64,000 nt of DNA from Chrysoporthe austroafricana (lineage: Eukaryota > Ascomycota > Sordariomycetes > Diaporthales > Cryphonectriaceae). Every line of letters starts with the position of its first letter. The first letter of the stretch is position 1. The translations under genes and the position numbers were made by a program. The notes below the pieces were generated by a model. That model did no database searches. It was given only the letters and a program-made list of their open reading frames with translations, and was not told the origin of the DNA. Of this stretch, positions 41,348-54,230 are shown piece by piece. The stretch covers positions 558,001 through 622,000 of the forward strand of contig JYIP02000001.1 in the NCBI GenBank assembly GCA_001051155.2. Direction: 5' to 3'.

Positions 41348-42606
41348 ACCCTAGGTCGCAGGGCTATGTAGCACAAAGGGCTCTGGTCTGCATACTTGCT
41401 CGGCAGCATAGGACGCCGGGCCCCACGGCGCCTGCCTGCCTACCTCCTCGCAGCGCCGTCCGATGTGGGCCCCCCGTGTGGGTTGGTTGCATCGAGAGCT
41501 CTCTCGCCCAGGAGGCGGAGATCAGCGGGCGCAGAGGGTGAGACAGATAGAGAAGGATAGTGGCCTGGGATGCCGTGGGTGCCGGACCAATGTGTGCCGT
41601 GCCGTGCCGCGCTGTGCTATCTCTCTCTATCTCTCTCTCTCCCCCTCACTGTCTCTCGCCCTTCCTGAAACCGTCCCGTGCGCGCGCGCGCTGTGCGTCG
41701 AGGTCGTGCAACCCTCCCCCCCACGCCCACCCTCCCTCCCTCCCTCCCAGCTCCCCAGCCTGTCGACGGCCCGCGCCTCTGGCCCGTCCATCCGCCCGTC
41801 TGACCGACCGAGTAGGTTGGGAGCGAGAGGGGCGCGATCCGAAGAGGGAGCACCCGCGCGCGGCCCATCGACAGGAGGAGAAAGAGATGGCGCACCACGG
41901 TCTGGCCCTTCCGGGGGGCGGCGCTATCGATGGATGATGCGGCGTGGTACGGGTCTGACGCTGACCGCGTCTCTTCCTGCGGGTTGGTTCTGTACGCCGG
42001 CCCTAGGCGGTGGTGATGCCGGGGATTCGCTCGCTGCTGCTGTGATTGTGACTGGGCCCGAGCATGGTGCATTGAAGAGGCACGCCGCCGGGCTTTGGTT
42101 CTCTTCCTGTGGGATTTTGTTTACTCATCATTTGTCAACCTTGCGCATCGATCCCTCCCTCCCCGTCTAAGGAGGGTAGAAGAAGAAAGAAAGAAAGCGA
42201 AACAGGCCAGGCTGCTGTGAAGGGCACGTAGTTGACACTCGAGACGGGGTCACGGGGGAGACTGAAGGCCACCAAGCCGAGGCCAACAGCATCAAGGAAA
42301 GGGCCATGACATGACATCGCTGTGTCGGCGCGCGCGCTTGGCCTCGTCCCACGGCAGCCCCCCACACACCCTCCGGCCCAAGACAGAGGATACAGGCGAG
42401 GCGGGCGAGGAGGGCAGCAGGATCCCCGGCGTGTATAATAATGCGCGAGGTAGTACAGGATACGACGTGTAGTCAGACAGGGTCGGTCCCAAGGGCCCAG
42501 CTAGGCGCTAGACCTGGTTTTCCTGTGCTTTCGCAGCTAACTCGGCATTACCTCGGTCTCCGGCAGGGCGGGATATAATCACATGAAAATACTGTGTCAG
42601 ACAATT

Positions 42607-42689
42607 GGTTGTGTAGTGTAGAGGTTATCACTCCGGATTTTGATCCCGTTAAAACTTCCGGCAACCGCGGTTCGAGTCCGCGCACGACC
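42607..42689 (+). tRNA. tRNA-Gln (anticodon UUG) with a 12-nt intron
   Basis: The acceptor stem GGTTGTG pairs with CACGACC; a short D-arm (GTG with CAC), the anticodon stem CCGGA with TCCGG and the T-arm GCGGTTCGAGTCCGC all form. The anticodon loop reads TTTTGA, putting TTG at positions 34-36, followed by a 12-base intron (tcccgttaaaac) after position 37, the canonical place for nuclear tRNA introns, then T38. The internal B box is GGTTCGAGTCC. A short T run (cttttg) follows the 3' end, with T-rich sequence near 42726-42748 that could serve as the RNA polymerase III terminator. Confidence 0.93.
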
Positions 42690-44069
42690 TTTTGGGTGTT
42701 CCTTCGCGGTGATTTTATTTGATTCTTTTTCTTTTCTTTTTTTCTCTCTTGGGACCCATCTTTTTTTTCCCTCCTCGTCTGACATGAGACGGGCGGCCGT
42801 AGACGGACTCCGAACCTCGGGCTCGCGAATCATTGCTATAGCCCGTATAGCCCGTACAGTGTGAGCCGCGGCGCCGTCTGGTATAGACTACGTAGCAATG
42901 CTGTGGGCAGAACCACTACGCCACCGGCCGGGGGGAGAGAGGGGGAAGACAAGACCCTCCTCCACGGCCTCTCGCTCTCGCTCTCTCGGCAAGGCCTTGC
43001 GCCCTCTCCCGCGGCCCTCGGCCTGGGGGCTGTCCCGCCCGCGCAGGGCTCCCGGCGCGCACCGGGCACGCGCCGGCGTGGGGCTCGCCGCCGCCGTCCT
43101 TGGGACCCCGGGGGCTTGGCGCGGCCGTGTTTGGGGGAGGAGGAGAGAGAGGGCGGCCGGGGTTGGGTTGATCATTTTTCCGTCACCTCTCATATCTCTT
43201 TCGACGAGACATGACTCCGCGAGGCGAACCTTCGGCAGACCCACGGGAGACCCAGCCCTGGGGGTGGGATGGGTGGACACCACAGCTGCGACCTCCCCTT
43301 GCGCCCCATCCATCAAAGTCCCCCCCCCCATCCGTCTGGGGCCTGCAGCCCTGGTGGGCGGGCCCCGGCTGGGGAGGGACGACGACCTTCATCCCGCGCG
43401 GGTTACAGCTTCGGATTCCGGGTTTCTGGTCCCCCCCCCCTAACCCGATCGACGACCATCCCGCGCGCCCCCGGATCTCGGGATAATGCATATCTTTTCG
43501 AACAGGAACGTCGGCATGCCAGGGCAGCCACCTTCCCCATCGGATCCCCCCTCCCCCTCGGCTGCTGCTGCTGCAGCGGGGGGGGGGGCTGGGGGCGCAG
43601 GGCGGGCCACACGCCCTGAAACCTGACACCAGCGCCGGCCGCCCACGCCCCTAGGCGGCACATGCCGGGCACGTTCCCTATATCTCGTCTGGCGGGCGCG
43701 AGGAAGGGCTGCCCACTCCCCCCCCCTTCCCAAACCCCCACCGACTGGTCCAGATCCCGAGCCGCGGGACGGTCGTACCGGTGTCGAGGGATATGTAAGA
43801 GGTAATATCTGACCGGGGGGCCCGCAACCGTTGCGCTCGTGGGGGGTGGGGGTCCCGCTGTGCGCCCGACGTCAGTCGATCATACCGTGGTGGTGGTGGA
43901 CGCCCACTCGCCCCGGTCGGTGCCGACGTCCCTCCCGTCCTCCCGTCGTGGGCCCTGGGACCGAGACGTTCGCCAGACCGGCACGGGCCCGGCGTGGACC
44001 GGGAAGGAGTGCCAGAAGGGCGGTTTCACCCACACACACACAGGCGGGCGCGCGCCCGCCCGCCCGCCC

Positions 44070-44070
<1 letters not shown>

Positions 44071-44132
<62 letters not shown>
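44071..44132. repeat. (CA)n microsatellite next to a GC palindrome
   Basis: About 62 bases of AC repeats. Immediately upstream, gcgggcgcgcgcccgc (44045-44060) is a perfect palindrome able to form a hairpin. Confidence 0.85.
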
Positions 44133-44135
<3 letters not shown>

Positions 44136-45715
44136 TACACACAGAAACAGGACGCGAACCAGGCCACAGAAGAGAACGGCGACGGTGGACACCACCCCAC
44201 GAGGGCGCGGGCAGCGCCCTCCTGCACCCCGGACGGCAAGGTCCCACGTGGGATTTCTGGGCCTGGGTCCTCTCTCTCTCTCTCTCTCGACTCGGCCCTA
44301 CTCCCCTCCCCTCCCCCACCAGGCCCGGGCTCGCGGTCCAGGAGGAGGGCAGGCTACCCGGATGCGGAATGCGCACGGAAAAGCCTGGGAGGGAAGGGGG
44401 GGGGGGTTGTCTTCTTTTTCTCTCTTTTTTTCTTCCTTATCCTCACCTCGGTGACGGTATACGAACCCCTCGGCTCCGAGGGCTAGATGCGCCGATGCAC
44501 AGGACCAATTTCTCCAGGGCCGCGTTTACCCCCCCCCCCCGTCTCCCTCTCGCCCTCTTCGCCTGTCCGCCCGCGGGGCCGGCTGTGAGCGCTGCTGCAG
44601 CCGGACCTCCGGCGGTGTGGCAGTCGACGAGTGGGCTCTGGCGATGGCCGCATGGGGTCTTCTTGTCTGCCACCACACACGCCCCTCCCAGGCGCTCCGC
44701 GTTTAGCGAGCGAAGATATATGTGCTTGGCGGAGGAGACATCAAGACGAAACGGCCCCGGGCGGGCGAGGGCCGGCGTAGAGGGATGACACCAGGCGCGA
44801 GAGGCGCGAAGGGGGGGAGCGAGCGCCCCCGGCCCCCAGGGTCCCAGACTCCTGGGACCGTCTCTGGGCCCCAGCGGTTCTCGGGATGGCGTCAGTCAGT
44901 ACGCCGAGCGGGCCAGGCTGGAAACTTTGACTGAGGGATCCTCTCCCCATTTCGCTCCCTCACCCCCCCAGCCAGCCAGCCAGCCAGCCAGCCCACCTCC
45001 CTACCACCACAAGGCCGCGCAGGGCTTCTTGGTGCTCCCCCCCCCCGAAACCACACCCTCCCCCCATCCCCTTCCAGGAAGATTCCATGCGGGTGTCGCT
45101 CACCGGGGCAGGGGGGGGAAAGCTCATTTCGGTGTCTGGGTTCATGCAACGGGGCATGTCAACGGCGGCAAAACGCGCACACCACACCCACACACACCAT
45201 ACACACACCTACCCACCCACGCGCAGCCCCCCATACCCCAGCCCCCAGGCACGTTTTTCTCCCCCCCTAGTCGTGGTACCACGCCCGCGCCGGGGAGGGG
45301 GGGTTGGGGGGAACCGTTGCGTGGGAGGGGAGGGAATCATGCAAGGCAGGAAGAGAGAGAGCTCCACACGCCGAGGGCCGGTAGCTTAAAAGTCGCTAGT
45401 TAGTGCGGATTGCCTGCTTTGGTGGTGGGCGTTCTGGGCCCCCCCCGCCGGGGGGAGGGGACCTCTAGCTCGGGTGGGGACCTGTGTCGCGGGCCGTCTT
45501 ACGCAGGATAGCCGGGTGGGAAGGGGGGGGGGTGTGTGAGGGTCTGCCTGCGGCGGGCTCGTGATGTGTTGACGGAGGGCTGCCCGCGAAATTGTGATGA
45601 GTTGAGCTGCGGCGGCGTCAGGTCTAGAAAAAAAAAGAAGAGGAGTGAGGGAGGGAGGTTGTATGGCGGGCCGCGGCGCGGCAGGCGGAAAAACAAAAAA
45701 TACCAACAACAGCAA

Positions 45716-45752
<37 letters not shown>

Positions 45753-45784
45753 NGGAGAAAAAGAAGAAGAGAAAGAAAAAAAAG

Positions 45785-45859
<75 letters not shown>
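45716..45859. other. Assembly join: single N in a poly-A region
   Basis: About 37 A, one N at 45753, a short G/A-rich stretch and then about 75 A. As at 15146 and 55990, an N surrounded by homopolymer indicates joined contig ends; sequence and length are unreliable. Confidence 0.85.
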
Positions 45860-48064
45860 AACGACAGAGCAGCTTCACATGCCGGCCACAACCACCACCA
45901 CCACCAACCCCTCCACCTCGACATTCACGACGATGGGAATAAAGCCAGTCAGAGGGGGCCGCAGAGCAGGCCGGCGTTAATAATACGAGTACCGGATCTG
46001 CCTACCTGCAACCCTATTAGCTCCAACTCTGAGCTTAAAGCTTCCGAGGGGCCGGTACGGAAGCACCCCGGATTCTGTGCGTCTCCGCGGGCCTGGGACG
46101 CTGGGCAGAGCCAAGAGGGCAAGGGCTGACCACACCCCGCAAAAAGCCAACGTAACGGGCTCGAGGGTAGGGTTAGCTCGGGCGAAGCGGCGATAGTATT
46201 GAGGAGCGTTGGGGGAGAGAGGTTGCTTATGCACAGACAGGTCGGGATCGACTTCGGCCCAACGACAGTTGGGAGTCGCAGGTAGGTAGACAGGCAGGCA
46301 GACAAACAGAAAGGTAGGTAGGCAGGTAAGGTACACAGCCAGCTCGAGACCAAGCCCCGTCGAAACCCTCACGCCGGGCGGCTCCGGCAGCGCGCGAGGA
46401 CAGCAGACAAGACCACAGCGGCCTCTCGGCGCAGGCTCGGCGCGAGGCGCTCGGCGGGAGGAGATAGGACATAGGACAGAAGACAGAGGACAGACGACGG
46501 ACGGAGGAAGATCCAGACCTTTGTCGTCCAGAAGTTTAGTACCCGCGCTACCTGCCAGAGGTGAAACCAACCTGGGCCCCGGGGGGCGGCCTGCCTGCAG
46601 GGGAAAAAGAAGGGATCTTCTTGCTTTTGCCTTAAGCTTTGGGATGGATAGAGTTGTGTAGATTGGCTTGCCCTCCTCTCTGCTCGAGACGGAGAGACTT
46701 GTATGTAACCTTGGACCGCCCCCCCCCATGGCCCCCCGGAGGATATGCCACGGAGGGGGAGGGGCGGGCGGGCTGACACGGCCCCGAGCGGTCCCGGGCC
46801 GCGCATTGACGGATTACATAGGGCGGACGTAATGCTGTGTCATAGCTCCCCCTAGAGCAACCGGCACAAAGCAGGCTGGCAGAAGCAATCACGGCCGGGG
46901 GGCGGGGGATGGGTGGCGACCAAGAGAATCAAACAAGAAATCCTTCTCGCATGCACAGGAGGAGGAGAAATGCGGGTTGGTTGGTTGGTTTGGTTGGTCT
47001 AAAATTGAGGAACCTGAACAGTGGAATTTTTTGGGGGGTGGAACCATCTAATGAGTTATCGCCTCGAGGAAAAAAGCCAAAGATGCTCCGGAATAAAGCA
47101 AAATCGCAGTAAAGTGGTGCCGGCAAAGAGCCCGCCCCCAGGAGGAGCCCACGGGGCGACGACGACCTCCGCGCCCCTGGCTCTCTCGTCACCGCCCGCC
47201 CCCGGGACAATATCCACTCCGAACTTCCCCCCCACCCCCTGCCGGGCGGCGGACGCCGGAAGCCCTCTCTCTCTCTCTCTCTTTGTGGTGGTGGCGGCTG
47301 ACGACGAGCTATCGAGCCCGCCCTCCGCCGCGGCGAAGAAGCCCGTGATAACCTCTGCTTGCCCGGGGGTGGTTGCCTGCTCTGCTCCGGGAAAAATCCG
47401 ATGACCGCGCGAGATCATCCCAACCGCCGTGCACCAGGACCTTGCCTCCTCCCAAGGACCTCGCTCCCTCCCTCCCCTCCCCCCAAGCCCGCCCCTCCCC
47501 TCCCCGCGGTGCATCAACACCTGGTGCCATGAAGTCTCACAGTCCGTACAAGACTCCGACAAAACAAGAAGAAAAAAAAAAAAGCCCTTCCCTTTTCCCA
47601 GATTCTCCCATGTAGATACCCTTGGTATAAAATCCATCGTCTTTCCCTTGGGCTGAGTAACGACCGGACCCCCCCGACCTGTGACGCCCTGTCAATGACC
47701 CAAATCCCTTTTGTGTGTTGATATATTTTTTTTTTGGTGAAATGCTCGCACGCCGTTCGCCTGGTCGAGAAAAATTTCATGGCACCGGATATAACGTGTT
47801 GTGTGTGTTGTTTCCCGAAACAAATAGTAGATGCCAGGCGGAGTGGGCGCGCCCGTGTGTCTGTCTGGTGCCAAGCCGGATCGTCTTGGAGATCGGCGCG
47901 GGGGGGAACTTTGAGAAGGACATGGACGCCGGCGCAGCTGTGGTGGTGGTGGTATCTCGACGTGGGATGATTTCGTGTGTGCCCCATAAACCCGTCGCGT
48001 TTGTTTTTTGTTTTTTCCTTCCCCTCGTCTCGGACGGTTGTAGAGAACAGCCCCGAGAGCGTTG

Positions 48065-48102
<38 letters not shown>

Positions 48103-48142
48103 AGTTTTGCTGACGGCAGAAACCCGGCGGGGGGAGGGGTGC

Positions 48143-49088
48143 TCATAATATCACACACTTCTTGTCGCCCTTCCTCCTATACCGGCTGTTGTCGGCGAGG
48201 GTGTCGCGGCGACCCTGGGCGTTGCCGTTGGCGGAGCGGGAGGGGCCGGAGCCGTAGGCGCCGGCGTTCTGCCGCCTTATTATCCGGACGACGTCGAAGA
48301 AGGCCTTCTCGACGTTGATGCAGTTCTTGGCGGAGGCCTCGACGAACTCGCAGCCGAGGTCGCGGGCGAGCGAGTGGCCCTCCTGCGTCGACACCTCGCG
48401 CTCGGTGACGCGGTCGCTCTTGTTGCCGACGAGCATGATGGGCACGTTGACGGGGCCGATGGGGGAGACGGGCGAGCCCGGGTAGGAGGGGGAGCCGCCG
48501 GTGGACTCCTTGACGCGCTGGATCTGGTGGTGGAACCGCTTGATGCGCGTGAAGGACGACCGGGAGGAGATGCTGTACACCAGGACGAAGCCCTCGCCGT
48601 CCCGGATCCACTGGTCCCGCAGCGCGGTGTACTCCTCCTGCCCGGCCGTGTCGAGGACCTCGAGCATGCACGCCTGGCCGTCGATGACCACCTGTTTGCG
48701 GTACGAGTCCTCGATCGTGGGGTCGTACTAGAGAAGCGCGGGTGCGGGTTAGCCAGGCCCGGGGTAAACACACACACTCACACACACACACACACACACA
48801 CAGAGCGGGAGAGCCCAGCCCGCCCGGGAGGAGCCTCGGCGCGAAAGGACGCCCCCCCCGCGGCCCTCTGGTTCAGGACGCGGGCAGGGCGCGGGCGCCG
48901 AGAAGTTCGAGGGCTAGGCGGGCGGGAGCAGAGCTGTGGTCGGGCAGGGAGGGGCAGGGCAGCTAGGGGGGGTAACCCACTGTCTCTATAAAGTGCTGCA
49001 GACACAATTGAATGGTGAGGGCGGTCTTGCCGACACCACCGTCGCCCAGCACCACGATCTTGTGTGGCGTGGTGAACCTCGACGCCAT
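48143..49088 (-). CDS. rasB: Small GTPase of the RasB/Ras-2 family
   Basis: Membrane-anchored GTP switch controlling polarised hyphal growth in filamentous fungi. Exons are 49088-48981 and 48727-48143, giving 230 residues; the phase-0 intron follows CLQHFIET and carries a (CA)n tract. P-loop GDGGVGKT is at residues 15-22, switch I/effector YDPTIEDSY from 37, [15 protein letters not shown] from 62 (its Gln66 equals Ras Gln61), NKSD at 138-141 and a later EASAK. The signature [19 protein letters not shown] plus [10 protein letters not shown] matches RasB/Ras-2 rather than RasA or Rsr1/Krev-1. A Ser/Pro/Gly insert ([14 protein letters not shown]) lies before the NKSD motif, as in RasB proteins. 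It ends in the CaaX box CVIL; the final Leu predicts geranylgeranylation. There is no activating change at the Gly12 or Gln61 equivalents. Confidence 0.95.
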
Positions 49089-49514
49089 GTTGTGTGGGCC
49101 GAAGACGAAAAGGTAGAGGGAGAGGTCGCGGGCCCAGTCCGGCCGTGGGAGGAGAGAGAGGTGCAGACCGTGGCGGCTCGGGGCAGAGACAGCAACGGGG
49201 GCGGGCGGGAGAGAGAGGCGGAGAGAGGGAGGAGAGGCACACAGAGAGGGAGGGAGAGGGAGAGAGAGGAGGGCAGGCAGGAGGCTGTCGGCAAGAGGAG
49301 CAGGGCGCGTCGGGCTGGCGTAGGAGTGGTGGACTGGACGGGAGGGCAGAGAGGGCCGGAGGCAGAGGCCAGAGGGAATCAGCTCGGCGGGCGTTTCTGC
49401 TGCGGGTTGGGCAGAGGAGGGGACGGGGATTGTGCCGTGGTGTGTCGAGGCGGGTTGGGCCAGTCGAGTTGGAGCTCGTTATCACCCAAGCCAGCCGGTG
49501 CGGGCACAGGAAAC

Positions 49515-49563
49515 GGGCGTGGGCGTAGGCGTGGGCGTAGGCGTGGGCGTGGGCGTGGGCGTG
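49515..49563. repeat. GTGGGC/GTAGGC hexanucleotide repeat in the Ras upstream region
   Basis: About eight tandem hexanucleotides, mixing gtgggc and gtaggc, some 430 bases upstream of the Ras start codon. Confidence 0.8.
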
Positions 49564-50074
49564 ACGGGAGAAACTGGGCGAGGTGGCAGGTCTCCGCCGG
49601 CGTCAGGGGGCGAGCGAGTGAGCCGGGTTGGTGGGGATCTGCTGGCTCGCGCGGTGGTTGTGAGGGTGAGGGTGAGGCTGGCGATGGTGGTGCGTGGCAG
49701 CGAGGTTGAGGACGAGGTGGTTTTAGGAGGTGCCTGTCGGGGCGCTGGTGGGCGGATGAAGTATGAGTATGGTATGGCACGGCCAGGGAGATGATCGAGG
49801 TGGGAAACGGGCCGGGCTTGACCCTCTCTCGATCTGATTTGATTGAGGGAAGACGCAAGGCAGGCTGGCAGGGTACTTAGGTAGGCATGGTACATAGTAG
49901 GTAGGGCACCGAGCAGGACGGGACAGGACAGGACAGGGCCAGGGCAGTGGCCAGGGCAGGGCAGACACACAAGGGTTGGGGACAGGGCAGCAGGGCGGCA
50001 GGGCAGGGCAGGGCAGAGTACTAAGTAGAGAGCAGGGCCAGGACAGTGCGATGTTGTTTGGGTGCGGTGGTGCG

Positions 50075-50134
50075 GTGGTGCAGCGGGTGGTGCAGCGGGT
50101 GGTGCAGCGGGTGGTGCAGCGGGTGGTGCAGCGG
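50075..50134. repeat. 12-bp minisatellite, five perfect copies
   Basis: The unit gtggtgcagcgg occurs five times in succession, followed by a degenerate copy and CAG-rich sequence. Because 12 is a multiple of 3, all frames through it stay open, which creates misleading long ORFs. Confidence 0.85.
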
Positions 50135-51640
50135 ATGGTGCAGCAGTGCAGCAGCGCAGCGCAGTGCAGCAGCGCAGCAGCAGTGCAGCGGAAGCGCAGC
50201 CCAGTCCAGCCCAGCCCAGCAAGCCGCGGGTGGTGGGTGGTGGGCGTCGTGGGCGCGTGCCCAGGTCCTCCTGGTTCCAGGTCCCAGGGCCTGGTCCAGG
50301 TCCAGGGCCCGGTCCCAAGTCTCCCAGTCCCGGTCCCTCGCCCAGTCCCTCAGTGGACCCCGTACTGACTGACGAAACGGGGCAGGGTACCTTGACGGGG
50401 GGTTGCTACTGCTGCTACTACTACTGCTGCTGCTGCTGCTGTCAGGGTCCGAGCCAGACAGAGCAGGCAGACGGCGACAGACGCGGGCGAGACAGACAGC
50501 TCTCGAGCACAGCAGCACAGGAACGCAGACACGGCGGTGGGCACAAGCAGGGCAGGTCGCGCACGCAGGGCAAAGCAAGCAAGCTGCAGGAGAATACGGA
50601 CGCAGAGGCCCAGAGGCAGTGGCAGAGGCAGTGGCAGTGGCGGGCGACGAGTTTGCTTGCAGGTGGGGTGGGGGGGAGGATAAAAGAAAACCAGACCCAT
50701 GCCCACAGAAGCATCGGGGGGAGAGGGAGGGGACCAGCAGGTGAAAGGTCAGGGGGGTTGCAGAGGCAGCGAGGGCGAACGGCCCCTCGTGCAGCAGCCA
50801 GCCTGCAGTGCAGGTGGTGCTGGGTGTGTGTGTGGTGTGCTGCCAGCGCCAATGCTCATGCTAATGCGAACGCAGACGCAGAAGGGGCAGACAGACAGAC
50901 GCAGCAGGCCGCGGCGGCGGCTACATGCGGTACGGTACTGCATCCGTGCTGCCGGTACCTGCACCGCTAGCAGGCCCGCCGCGGCACCGCGCGTAGCGGT
51001 ACCTAGGGTGCTATGTAGCGCTGGGCCCCAGCGCCTACCTTACCTCGCCCTGCCCGCCCGCCCAGGTACAGGGGATCCCGTCGGGTGCCCGTGTGCGGTA
51101 CCTTAGCGCAGCACTGCAGCTACTGAGCAGGTTATGTACCTGAGCTCAGATTCAGATTTAGGACCTCGTTTCCATCCAGATCTGCTGAGCCGCAAGGATG
51201 GAGAGAGAGGTGTCCCATTAAGCTTCCTACGCTCCCCCTCCCCTTGCTCTACGGTCCACTGCAAGGGAGAGAAAGAAAGAGCGAGAACGAAAGGTAAAGA
51301 TAAAAAAAGAAAAGAAAAAAAATACCAAAAAAAAAGAGGGGAAAAAAGAAAGCAAGAATAATAAAAAAATTAAAAAACCAAAAAAAAAGGGTCGTCCTTA
51401 CAGGCGCCACGTCTTGCCCTTCGTACCCTGGACATGGCACATGTTATCTCCTCTCCCTCTCTCCCTCGCCCTCTTTCTCTCGCATCGTGCCCAACGCGGC
51501 CTGCCTGGCCCGGTCACTTTTTGTCCCGTGTCGCCCAAACACCGGGTTCACAATCGGTCACAAAATTGAGATACACCCCCCCCCCCGCCTGCGCTGTCGG
51601 CGGGCGGGTCGAGGCGAGGAGGGCCCCTCTGGGCCGGCCC

Positions 51641-51642
<2 letters not shown>

Positions 51643-51674
<32 letters not shown>

Positions 51675-51711
51675 CGCTCGTCGCAGGGCCCCGGCAGTTC
51701 CAGCGACAGAG

Positions 51712-51752
<41 letters not shown>
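51643..51752. repeat. (CT)n and (CA)n microsatellites close together
   Basis: A CT run at 51643-51671 is followed by a CA run at 51715-51752. A further CT run lies at 52141-52184. Confidence 0.85.
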
Positions 51753-51756
<4 letters not shown>

Positions 51757-52138
51757 GCACACACACAACCTGGCCTGGCCTGGCCTGGCCATGCGCGCAC
51801 GAGGCACCGTGCCACAGTGTTGGACCCGCGGAGGCGAGGGGGGGGGGCCCGACCCACGCGCGAGGAGGCCGGGCGAGCCGCTTTTTCACCAGCGCAGGCG
51901 AGCTGTTCCGTTATTGACAGGGCCCACGATGGGATGGATGCTGCCGCCCGCGCCAGCCCGCGGGTCGAGCGCCCGCGCCCTCTGCTGCCTCCTCCTCCCT
52001 CCTGCTGCTGCTCCTCCCCCCCCCCTTCGCAGCCTCGGTAGCCCAGGGCGTGGCATGGCCGCTCCGGGACCTGTCCCGCCCCGTCGGGAGGTGGCAAAAA
52101 AAACAGCAACAGGCCGTCATGGGCCTTGGCACAGCGCG

Positions 52139-52175
<37 letters not shown>

Positions 52176-54190
52176 CTCTCTCTCGCCCGTGTGGCGCTCA
52201 GCCTCGGCCCCTCGGTCTGGCCACCGCGGGCGCTGTGCGTGGTACGAGAGGTTGTGCGCTTTTACGAGGACGCCAAGAAGGGCCCCGCGGGGTCTCTGGG
52301 AACGACGAGGTGCTGCTGCTGCTGCTGCGGGCGGGCGAGGGCCGCAGGTGAGGCGTGCGTAACTTACTATGTTACTTACTTGCCCGCTACTATAGCACGC
52401 ACAACTCACCTACTATGGTATATGTATGGACTACCGCAAACCGCCCCAGGCAGGAACCCGGTCGAAGGGCCCCCTCGCGGCCGGGATATAGGTACTATCA
52501 TCGCGGCACGGCGGTGGGGACCCCCCACCCCTCAGCTTAACAGCGCCATAGTGCCTTCCCACGCGGTACTTGTTATTAAGTATGCGAGCAAGAGGAGGAG
52601 CAGCAGCAGCAGGAGGAGGAGCAGGAGGAGGAGGAGCTTGGGTCCAGCCCTCCTCCCCGCCCGCTGGAAAAAGGGGGCTCCCGTCGAGGTGGGCGCGCGG
52701 TGGTGCGTGCCCCCCCCTTACGCCAACCTCATCCATCCTCCGTGGTGCGAGTCACGAACGCCGCCCATGGACCCGCGGACTGAGTAGCGAATACCGACAC
52801 ACAGTGCCTTGATTCAGTGCCCTGCCCTCCCCATGCCATGCCGTGCCCTGTCCTGCCCTGGCCTGCCATGCCCTGTGCCATGCCCTTGCCCTGCCATGCC
52901 TGGACCCTCCTCCCGATGTCTGCGCCGCATGGGCCATCTCGCTCGATTAGCGGGGGAAGAGACACCGGGAGCCTGGGCCCGGGACATGGGGCCCGGGGTC
53001 TCTAGCCGACCCAAGGCAGGGCCTGGGTTTTCCAGGCGGGCGACGGGCTTATCTTAATTTTCGCCCCCCCCCCCGTGCAATATAAGATCTCACGTACCGA
53101 TCACACAGCGAGCCCCGTCCGGGTCGCAGGCTGACATGAGAGCCCGCCGCCCGCCACATGTCATCTCGGGAGGGAGGAACGGCAGAGCGGCGCACAGGAG
53201 ATGATGGGCAGGTGGATGGATGGATGGATAGAGGGACCAACAACGGCTGGGCTGACCGGCTGGCTGGCTGCCGGCGGACAGGAGAGGCCACGCACCCCCC
53301 CCCCAGGGCTCCGGATCTCTGCGGCGGTACTCCAAAGTGCATGGGCCACGCTGGAGCCGAGCGTTGTCTTCCCAGGTTCCGCCCACGTGGCAGAGGGGCG
53401 CTCCCCCCCCCCTCTCTTCGGCCGGCCAGGCGAAGCACAACGTCCTTAGAAGAATACAGGAGGATCCTGCGGGCGGCGCATCGATCCCACACAGCCAGCC
53501 AGCCAGCCAGCCAGCCAGCCGGCAGTATCAGGTAAGGTCCCCCAGCAGCCGAGGGGAGAAGGGGTCCCCCCTCCCCTCTCCCTCTCTGCTGGGGCCTGGG
53601 GCCGTGGGCCGTGGGCCGCGGGCTCTCTCTCGTGGGAACCCACCCGGGGGGCGCGCCGCCCGCCTGCAACTTCCGAACCTGGACCGCCAGGAATCTGAGG
53701 TTGCTGTGCTAAGTTATGTACGGTACTAGTGCTATCAGTAGAGAAAAAGCTCCTTGGCGGTGCCCCCCGATCTCATCAGACGGGCCATCATTATCAGATG
53801 GCACACACCCCTGGGGGCGAGCCGCCGCCCGCGCCCCAGCTCCTCTTCCTCCCGGAGGGGAGAGGGAGGGAGAGAGAGAGGCTCGCCGCACTCCTTGGGT
53901 CACCCTGGCTGGGCCGTCTGCGCTCCGCCGGGTTCCCCACCGCGGTCTGCAGGCGTGTGAAGATCGGAGGGCCGTCGAGGAGCTTCCCTCGCGGTCGTCT
54001 ACGAATGGCCTACCCAATGCGGTCCCTAGCTGGGCCCAGGCGAGGAGGGAGGGAGGGAGGGAGGGAAGAGCGAGTCGAAAGGGCCGATCCGGGTGGGCGA
54101 CGCTCTCGGCTCTCCTTTTCGTTACGCCCGAATGGGGGGGTGGAGGGGAGCTCTCTCCCGCGGCAAGGCTGGGCGCGCGGAAGAGGGAGG

Positions 54191-54230
<40 letters not shown>

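Larger units (their letters stand above)
40462..42606. other. Intergenic region: LYS9 promoter and repeats
   Basis: The first few hundred bases hold the LYS9 promoter. No gene was supported further right. A (CA)n tract lies at 41289-41345, preceded by two copies of acacattctc. Short CT-rich stretches occur near 41620-41660. Confidence 0.5.
42690..48142. other. GC-rich, repeat-rich intergenic region without supported genes
   Basis: Over 5.4 kb no frame shows a recognisable domain or consistent splicing. The stretch is dense in C and G homopolymers of 8-12 bases, (CA)n at 44071-44132, CCAG repeats near 44970-44992, an assembly join at 45.72-45.86 kb and GA repeats at 48068-48098 just beyond the 3' end of the Ras gene. 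Long open frames here reflect high GC rather than coding. Confidence 0.5.

Noticed and set aside
42861..44788. Multi-hundred-codon frames around the CA tract at 44.1 kb
   Set aside because: His-Thr and Cys-Val runs from the dinucleotide repeat, no motifs, and no splice structure.
49482..50970. Several overlapping 180-300 codon open frames on both strands
   Set aside because: They pass through 6-bp and 12-bp tandem repeats whose unit is a multiple of three, have extreme Pro/Ala/Arg/Gly composition and lack any domain.
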